The position numbers and the translations under genes were made by a program. Shown in pieces: positions 7,286-11,610 of a stretch of DNA of 11,610 nt. The stretch covers positions 1 to 11,610 of the forward strand of contig JAHEJH010000216.1 in assembly GCA_024638905.1 (NCBI GenBank), written 5' to 3'. Each line of letters starts with the position of its first letter. Position 1 is the stretch's first letter. The notes beneath the pieces are model-generated. The model saw nothing but the letters and a program-made list of their open reading frames with translations. It was not told where the DNA came from and ran no database searches. Source of the DNA: Luminiphilus sp. (lineage in GTDB: Bacteria > Pseudomonadota > Gammaproteobacteria > Pseudomonadales > Halieaceae).

Positions 7286-7313
7286 AAACCCTCGCCATCG
7301 GCGGGGGTTTTTC
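7286..7313 (+). terminator. Rho-independent terminator after repeat copy B
   Basis: An 11-bp stem with one G-T wobble, 7286-7296 (AAACCCTCGCC) with 7300-7310, has a 3-base ATC loop and a T-run at 7308-7312. As in copy A, it follows the encoded CCA of a tRNA tail within a few bases. A second stop signal for forward transcription therefore lies before operon 2. Confidence 0.85.
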
Positions 7314-7320
7314 GGTTGGG

Positions 7321-7377
7321 GGTGTAGGATTTCTCTCTACTTGGTCGCATTTCAGCGCCAATGCGGCAAACTACACC
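7321..7377 (+). repeat. Nested inverted repeat upstream of operon 2
   Basis: GGTGTAG (7321-7327) pairs perfectly with CTACACC (7371-7377). Inside it, CGCATT (7346-7351) pairs with AATGCG (7360-7365) around an 8-base loop. The outer arms resemble the GGTAGG/CCTACC ends of the neighbouring repeat units, so this may be a degenerate third unit, or a leader/operator structure for the gene starting at 7450. It has no tRNA tail. Confidence 0.5.
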
Positions 7378-7449
7378 GATAAAAATAGATGGTCCGCATC
7401 GCTATCGCGAACAGGCACTGGTTATCTCTAGGGAGGGGGCACAAGCGAG

Positions 7450-9099
7450 ATGACAGACTCAAAGACGACAGACGTTCTCATTATTGGAGCTGGTGCTGCG
7501 GGCCTGAGCGCGGCTGTCGCTGCCCACGATAGCGGCGCAAAGGTAACTGTTATTGAGAAGGGCGCGAAACTCGGCGGCACCGCCGCTATCTCCGGCGGTA
7601 TCGTCTGGGTGCCCAGCAACCCCAACATGCAGAAAAAAGGCATTTCAGACAGCCGCGAGGATGCGCTCGCTTATTTCCGGTCGCTGGATCATGGCGAAAT
7701 GAACGATGACTCCCTGGAGGCGTTCGTCGACGAAGGCGCCAACGCACTGCAGTTTCTGACCGAGCGCGGTGCGCTAGATCTTCAGCTCCTCGAGGGTTAC
7801 CCCGATTACTATTTGGACAATCCCGGTGCGAAAGCTGACGGAGGGCGCGCGCTAGATAACGCCTTGTTTGATTTCACATCCTTGGGTGACTGGTCCGATA
7901 AGGTCTACAACGGAGGTGAAATCGTTCGGATGATGCTGCTTGAGACGCCCTTAGGCGGCGGTAGCGGCATCGTAGATCCAGATGAAATGAAGCGGCGCGT
8001 TGAAGGTGACTTGAGAGGTTGGGGTCAGGCCCTGATTGGCCGGTTACTCAAAGCGTGTCTGGACCGTGACATTGAAGTCTTGCTGGAGACCAGTGCTCGC
8101 AAATTAGCGCTTCAAGACGGTCGCGTTGTTGGTGCGACGGTGACTTGCGGTGGCGCGGAGACGACTATCAGCGCGCGCCGGGGTGTCGTTTTGGCAACTG
8201 GCGGCTTTGAGTGGGATGAGGAGCTTAAAACAACCTTTCTACGGGGACCTCTGACTTCACCCGCATCGCCACCGACTAACACCGGCGATGGTTTGAAAAT
8301 GGCGCTAACCGTTGGAGCGGGCCTGGGCAACATGACCAGTGCGTGGTGGATACCAACCCTTTCAGAGAGCGGTGCGCGGTGGCCAGATAATGGCGCCCCC
8401 GAAAAAGACGCGCAGCGCTCTGTTCCGGTACTGATCGAGCGGACGCTGCCGCATAGCTTGATGGTCAATGGTCAGGGCAAACGGTTTTGTAACGAGGCAA
8501 CGAACTATTCCGCGCTTGCTGGCGCGTTTCATAGCTTTGATCCCGCGACTTACGGATACAACAATCTGCCCGCCTATCTGATTGTGGACAGTCAGTATCG
8601 CGGCCGGTATCCGATTGCATCGGTGATGCCCGGCGACCCGTCGCCTGATTGGATTGTTGAGGCACCAGATCTGGCAGGTCTAGCGGTCGCGATCGGAGTC
8701 GATACAGCGCAACTCGAAGCAACGGTGTCCCGATTCAATACGCACGCTGAAAACGTCAATGATCCCGACTTTGGACGAGGGGTCAGTGCTTACGACCGCT
8801 TTTACGGCGATCGCTCTCGCGACGGGGCCGCTGCCACGCTGGGGAAAGTGGAGGTTGGGTCCTTCTTCGCGGTACGGATCGACCTGGGTGCGCTGGGTAC
8901 AAACGGGGGGCCGAGAACGAATGGGATGGCGCAGGTGCTTAACGTTTACGGAGACGTCATTCCGGGGTTCTATGGCGCCGGCAACGTCATTAGCAACCCG
9001 ACAGGTAGTGTTTATGCAGGTGCGGGCGGCACATTGGGGCCGGCGCTGACTTTTGGTTATATCGCCGGTCAGTCGGCAGCTCGCTCGGAGGCTCACTAG
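7450..9099 (+). CDS. FAD-dependent oxidoreductase, KstD/fumarate reductase flavoprotein family
   Basis: This 549-residue flavoprotein of the FAD_binding_2 family is cytoplasmic, with no signal peptide. GAGAAG (Gly13-Gly18) after a beta strand and Glu36 (VIEKG) form the ADP-binding fold, and GGTAAISGG (near residues 42-51) is the usual FAD pyrophosphate segment. The C-terminal GTNGGPRTN...GDVIPGFYGAGNV...GGTLGPALTFGYIAGQ is nearly diagnostic of the family that includes 3-ketosteroid delta1-dehydrogenases and urocanate/fumarate reductase-type enzymes. Length fits. Near the active site the strand before GTNGG reads SFFAVRI with Phe472-Phe473, where ketosteroid dehydrogenases usually carry Tyr in this strand, so a steroid substrate is doubtful. 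GGGAGG (7431-7436) lies 13 bases upstream of ATG 7450, a rather long spacing. It opens operon 2; the gene after it starts 141 bases later. Confidence 0.9.
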   Translation: MTDSKTTDVLIIGAGAAGLSAAVAAHDSGAKVTVIEKGAKLGGTAAISGGIVWVPSNPNMQKKGISDSREDALAYFRSLDHGEMNDDSLEAFVDEGANALQFLTERGALDLQLLEGYPDYYLDNPGAKADGGRALDNALFDFTSLGDWSDKVYNGGEIVRMMLLETPLGGGSGIVDPDEMKRRVEGDLRGWGQALIGRLLKACLDRDIEVLLETSARKLALQDGRVVGATVTCGGAETTISARRGVVLATGGFEWDEELKTTFLRGPLTSPASPPTNTGDGLKMALTVGAGLGNMTSAWWIPTLSESGARWPDNGAPEKDAQRSVPVLIERTLPHSLMVNGQGKRFCNEATNYSALAGAFHSFDPATYGYNNLPAYLIVDSQYRGRYPIASVMPGDPSPDWIVEAPDLAGLAVAIGVDTAQLEATVSRFNTHAENVNDPDFGRGVSAYDRFYGDRSRDGAAATLGKVEVGSFFAVRIDLGALGTNGGPRTNGMAQVLNVYGDVIPGFYGAGNVISNPTGSVYAGAGGTLGPALTFGYIAGQSAARSEAH

Positions 9100-9240
9100 T
9101 GGCCGGAGGTTTGGTGTTGTGAGCAACCGGTGATCAGGGGTACTCGCCAATTCCCCGCTCACTCGAGGCAGGGCTAACGCCTGTTGCGGCCTGGGCATTT
9201 TTCGCCGAAGCTTAGCGCAACACTCAAAGATTGAAGCGCT

Positions 9241-10155
9241 ATGCAATTACGCACACGAGTCGACGGCGGCGGCACCCCCAGCCCAGCCGAATGGGGTATC
9301 GATAGTGAATACGGGCGCCTGCGAGACCTCCTGATAGGCCCCATCGACAACTATCACTGGACACCCGGCAACGCGGTTGCCCAACGCAGTGAACGCCTCG
9401 GGCTCGCTTTCGATAGCGAGGTGGTCCGTGCTCAATACCAGGAAATGATCGCAGCCTACGAAGAAGCCGGCGTCAACGTTTACCAGATTCCTGCTGAGGC
9501 AGGTCTGCCCTATCAGGTCTATGCACGAGACAGCAGCGTGATGACTCCCTGGGGGGCGATCATCATGCAAATGGAGAAGCCCTATCGTCGCGGCGAGTAT
9601 GCTGCAGTGCTGCGCTTCTATCTGGAGCACGGTATTCCGATCTACGACATGGTCACCGCCGGCAACGTCGAAGGCGGCGATTTCATGGTGTTGAAACCCG
9701 GTGTGGCGATTTGTGGATACTCCGGCGAGCGCAGTATCAAGCCCGCGGTGAATCAGTTGAAAAACTGGTTTGAGGCCGAGGGCTGGGAGTTCATGACCTA
9801 CGCCTTTGATCCGCATTTCCTGCATCTTGACGTGCAGATGGGAATGATCGCCGAGGACCTGGCGGTGGTGTGCGTGGAGGCCGTAGAGCCGGCGCTGGTG
9901 GACTGGTTGAAGAGCAAGCAGATCCGCATCATGGAGATTTCCTACGGTGACACCATGAACATGGGCACCAACATCGTTGCCCTCGGCGATGAGCGCGTGC
10001 TGATCCCTGCTGCGGGAAGATCCCTGATCGAAAAGTGTCGGGCCGAGGGGCTGACCGTTTTCGATCCGGATGTTTCGATGATTGCCGCCAGGGGCGGCTC
10101 CGTTCACTGCATGTGCCAGCCTTTGCGACGCGATGCGGTGCCCGGCAGCGTGTAG
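9241..10155 (+). CDS. Guanidino-group-modifying enzyme (arginine deiminase/DDAH/amidinotransferase fold)
   Basis: A 304-residue single-domain member of the guanidino-modifying enzyme superfamily. Family marks appear in order: the YARDSS segment (Asp97), EGGD (Glu144-Asp147), the catalytic His in LHLD (His195, with Asp197), a D-T-M-N-M-G-T-N loop, and the nucleophilic Cys290 in GGSVHCMCQ. Enzymes of this fold attack a guanidine carbon to give a thiouronium intermediate. Water then yields a ureido product plus ammonia or an alkylamine (deiminase, dimethylarginine hydrolase), while an amine acceptor gives amidino transfer. The short length favours a hydrolase over a classical ~400-residue arginine deiminase. 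An in-frame TGA at 9232-9234 fixes ATG 9241 as the earliest Met; no strong ribosome binding site precedes it. The carbamoylase follows after 10 bases, suggesting the ureido product is its substrate. Confidence 0.88.
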   Translation: MQLRTRVDGGGTPSPAEWGIDSEYGRLRDLLIGPIDNYHWTPGNAVAQRSERLGLAFDSEVVRAQYQEMIAAYEEAGVNVYQIPAEAGLPYQVYARDSSVMTPWGAIIMQMEKPYRRGEYAAVLRFYLEHGIPIYDMVTAGNVEGGDFMVLKPGVAICGYSGERSIKPAVNQLKNWFEAEGWEFMTYAFDPHFLHLDVQMGMIAEDLAVVCVEAVEPALVDWLKSKQIRIMEISYGDTMNMGTNIVALGDERVLIPAAGRSLIEKCRAEGLTVFDPDVSMIAARGGSVHCMCQPLRRDAVPGSV

Positions 10156-10165
10156 GCCCCAGACG

Positions 10166-11401
10166 ATGACAAAAGACATCAGAATCAATGGCGAGCGGCT
10201 GTGGGATAGCCTCATGGAAATGGCGCAGATCGGCGCTACCGAGCGCGGCGGCTGCAATCGGCAGGCCCTCACCGATGAGGACAAGCAAGGGCGTGATCTG
10301 TTTGCAAACTGGTGCGAGGACGCTGGCTGCACTGTCAGCGTCGACGAAATGGGCAATATGTTTGCGCGCCGCCCGGGGCGTAACTCTGACGCCCCGCCCG
10401 TGATCACGGGCAGCCATCTGGACACCCAGCCCACCGGGGGCAAGTTCGACGGGGTATACGGGGTGCTGGCGGGTCTTGAAGTGCTGCGCACTCTGGACGA
10501 GACCGGCATTGAAACCGAGGCGCCACTGGAAGTGGTGGTCTGGACCAATGAAGAGGGCGCGCGTTTTGCCCCCGCTATGGTCGGCTCGGGTGTGTGGGCC
10601 GGCGAGATGCAGCGGGATGAGGTTTACGCCATCGAGGACAAGTCGGGCAAGCGTTTCGGGGAGGAACTGGAACGCATTGGTTACCGTGGCGACCTCACTG
10701 CCCAGCCAAGGCCCATACGGGCCGCTTTTGAGGCTCATATTGAGCAGGGCCCTATTCTGGAAGCGGAGGCATTGCAGATCGGTATTTTGACCGGCGTGCA
10801 AGGCGCTCGCTGGTACGATCTGACCATTGAGGGCCAACCCGTGCATGCCGGGCCAACCCCTATGGCCGTGCGCCGGGATCCCTTTATGGGCGCCCTACCC
10901 ATCCTCGACTACTGCTACGAACTGGCGGCGAAATACGCGCCCTGGGGCCGGGCCACCTTTGGCGACATCAAGGCCGAACCGGGCTCGCGCAACACCGTGC
11001 CGGAAAGGCTAATCGTCAACGTCGATCTTCGCCACCCGGACCCTGCAGTACTGGACGAGATGGACCGCCTGTTCCGGGCTTTTGTTGCCGAGACGTGTGA
11101 GGCTAAAACCCTGCAGGGCCGAGTGGAAGAACTCTGGCACATGCCGGTGACCGAATTCGATCCTGAATGCGTCGACGCGGTTCGCAGCGCAGCCGCGGAG
11201 CTGGGCTATTCGTGCATGGAGATGGTCAGCGGCGCCGGCCACGACGCCCTGTATGTGGCGAAGGTTGCTCCCACCAGCATGATCTTTGTGCCCTGCAAGG
11301 ACGGGGTATCCCACAATGAAGCGGAAGACGCCAAGCCGGATGATCTGGAAGCAGGCTGCAATGTGTTACTGCACGCCATGTTGAAGATGGCAAACGCCTA
11401 A
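10166..11401 (+). CDS. M20-family N-carbamoyl-amino-acid hydrolase / allantoate amidohydrolase-like
   Basis: A 411-residue M20 di-metal amidohydrolase of the hydantoinase/carbamoylase type. GSHLDT (His84, Asp86), GGKFDGVYGV (Asp95), TNEEG (Glu129-Glu130), EAHIEQGP (His191) and SHNEAE (His383) are the metal-binding and catalytic blocks shared by N-carbamoyl-L-amino-acid hydrolase, beta-ureidopropionase and allantoate amidohydrolase. A dimerisation lid domain (about residues 213-330) contains the GQPVHAGPTPM segment. The family hydrolyses ureido groups to amine, CO2 and ammonia. ATG 10166 is chosen over the upstream ATG 10082, which would overlap the deiminase by 74 bases and encode an unlikely Cys-rich leader; the ribosome binding site is weak, so translation may be coupled to the preceding gene. 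TAA 11399-11401 is followed 8 bases later by repeat copy C. Confidence 0.92.
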   Translation: MTKDIRINGERLWDSLMEMAQIGATERGGCNRQALTDEDKQGRDLFANWCEDAGCTVSVDEMGNMFARRPGRNSDAPPVITGSHLDTQPTGGKFDGVYGVLAGLEVLRTLDETGIETEAPLEVVVWTNEEGARFAPAMVGSGVWAGEMQRDEVYAIEDKSGKRFGEELERIGYRGDLTAQPRPIRAAFEAHIEQGPILEAEALQIGILTGVQGARWYDLTIEGQPVHAGPTPMAVRRDPFMGALPILDYCYELAAKYAPWGRATFGDIKAEPGSRNTVPERLIVNVDLRHPDPAVLDEMDRLFRAFVAETCEAKTLQGRVEELWHMPVTEFDPECVDAVRSAAAELGYSCMEMVSGAGHDALYVAKVAPTSMIFVPCKDGVSHNEAEDAKPDDLEAGCNVLLHAMLKMANA

Positions 11402-11409
11402 GAGCGAAC

Positions 11410-11555
11410 GCGGCCGATCGGCCTTGACATGGTAGAGGTCGGCGGTTCGGTCAAATGCGACTGCAGGCGCATTTGGCACCGAGCGCCACAAGCGCGAAGC
11501 CCGCAGGGACAAAACAGGCTGAGACCTGTTTTGGGTAATCCGCCTGGTCCTACCA
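11410..11555 (+). repeat. tRNA-Val(GAC) 3'-half interrupted at the T-loop by a two-hairpin insert, copy C
   Basis: Bases 11410-11449 repeat 7042-7081 with one difference: 12 upstream bases, anticodon loop with GAC, variable loop, T-stem GGCGG (11441-11445) and TTCG of the T-loop. An 87-base insert (11450-11536) follows, and then AATCCGCCTGGTCCTACCA (11537-11555) completes the T-loop, T-stem, acceptor strand and CCA. The insert holds hairpin 1 (CAAATGCG 11452-11459 with CGCATTTG 11468-11475), a central GCGAAGCCCGCAGGG (11494-11508), and hairpin 2 (CAAAACAGG 11510-11518 with CCTGTTTTG 11525-11533). The tRNA 5' half is absent. No strong terminator follows; bases 11556-11610 hold only a weak 6-bp hairpin at 11574-11588. 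Confidence 0.87.
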
Positions 11556-11610
11556 AAACAGATTTAAGTTATTGATTTCTCTGAAATCGCACCAGCCACA
11601 GTGGACCAAA

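Noticed and set aside
7015..7350. A 111-codon reverse-strand frame containing GPGGFEPPTS and NPAGASASLR
   Set aside because: It is antisense to the tRNA tails and repeats. The GGFEPPTS-type peptide is the familiar artefact read from the reverse strand of tRNA 3' ends, and the rest is the reverse of the two-hairpin insert.
9100..9240. Terminator or promoter between the flavoprotein and the deiminase
   Set aside because: TGTTGCG (9182-9188) pairs with CGCAACA (9216-9222), but the loop is 27 bases with no T-run after it, and no convincing -35/-10 pair is visible. I cannot say whether the gap splits operon 2.
9247..10548. A 433-codon reverse-strand open frame, and another at 9929-10846
   Set aside because: Both lie opposite well-supported enzymes with catalytic motifs. 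They have no recognisable domain, and long antisense frames are expected in GC-rich genes.
7143..11555. Integron attC sites
   Set aside because: The folded, gene-flanking repeats recall attC sites, but the RYYYAAC/GTTRRRY core triplets are absent and the ends are clearly tRNA-derived. No integron integrase is in the window.

Overview
The window looks like a chromosomal segment of a Gram-negative bacterium, probably a marine gammaproteobacterium of the OM60/NOR5 (Halieaceae) type. The evidence is moderate-to-high GC, tightly packed same-strand metabolic genes, a TonB-dependent receptor relic, and repeat pieces that match the 3' half of a proteobacterial tRNA-Val(GAC). The lineage is an inference; no marker gene is present.

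Left end (1-905): the 3' part of a short-chain dehydrogenase (SDR) runs in from outside the window. It converges with an 85-codon reverse frame that looks like a TonB-dependent receptor collapsed to its signal peptide, TonB-box region and last beta strand. A 200-bp divergent intergenic region with three palindromes separates this relic from the next operon.

Operon 1 (906-6966, all + strand) has six genes: an SRPBCC-fold protein, an MFS transporter (4-bp overlap), a PLP-dependent group II decarboxylase/sphingosine-phosphate-lyase-like enzyme, an arginase/agmatinase-family ureohydrolase, an SDR, and an Ldh_2-family (malate/lactate/imine) oxidoreductase (4-bp overlap). The set resembles a transport and catabolic (or modifying) pathway for an amino- or guanidino-compound. 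The substrate is not determinable from sequence.

Repeat block (about 7042-7377): a 3' half of tRNA-Val(GAC) without its 5' half, followed by a terminator. Next comes a second tRNA tail carrying a 108-nt insert with two hairpins at the T-loop position, then another terminator and a further nested inverted repeat.

Operon 2 (7450-11401, + strand) has three genes: a KstD/fumarate-reductase-type FAD oxidoreductase, a guanidino-modifying enzyme of the deiminase/amidinotransferase fold with its catalytic Cys/His set, and an M20 N-carbamoyl-amino-acid hydrolase/allantoate-amidohydrolase-like enzyme. The last two could remove a guanidino group in two steps (guanidino to ureido to amine). The ureohydrolase of operon 1 would do the same in one step, releasing urea.

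Right end (11410-11610): another copy of the tRNA-Val 3' half lies 8 nt after the last stop codon. It is interrupted at the same T-loop position by an 87-nt insert of the same two-hairpin design. Operon 2 is thus bracketed by tRNA-tail repeats, like cargo between attachment sites. No integrase or transposase gene is visible in the window. The most unusual feature is this tRNA-tail/two-hairpin repeat family, in which the hairpin arms differ in sequence between copies but stay complementary.
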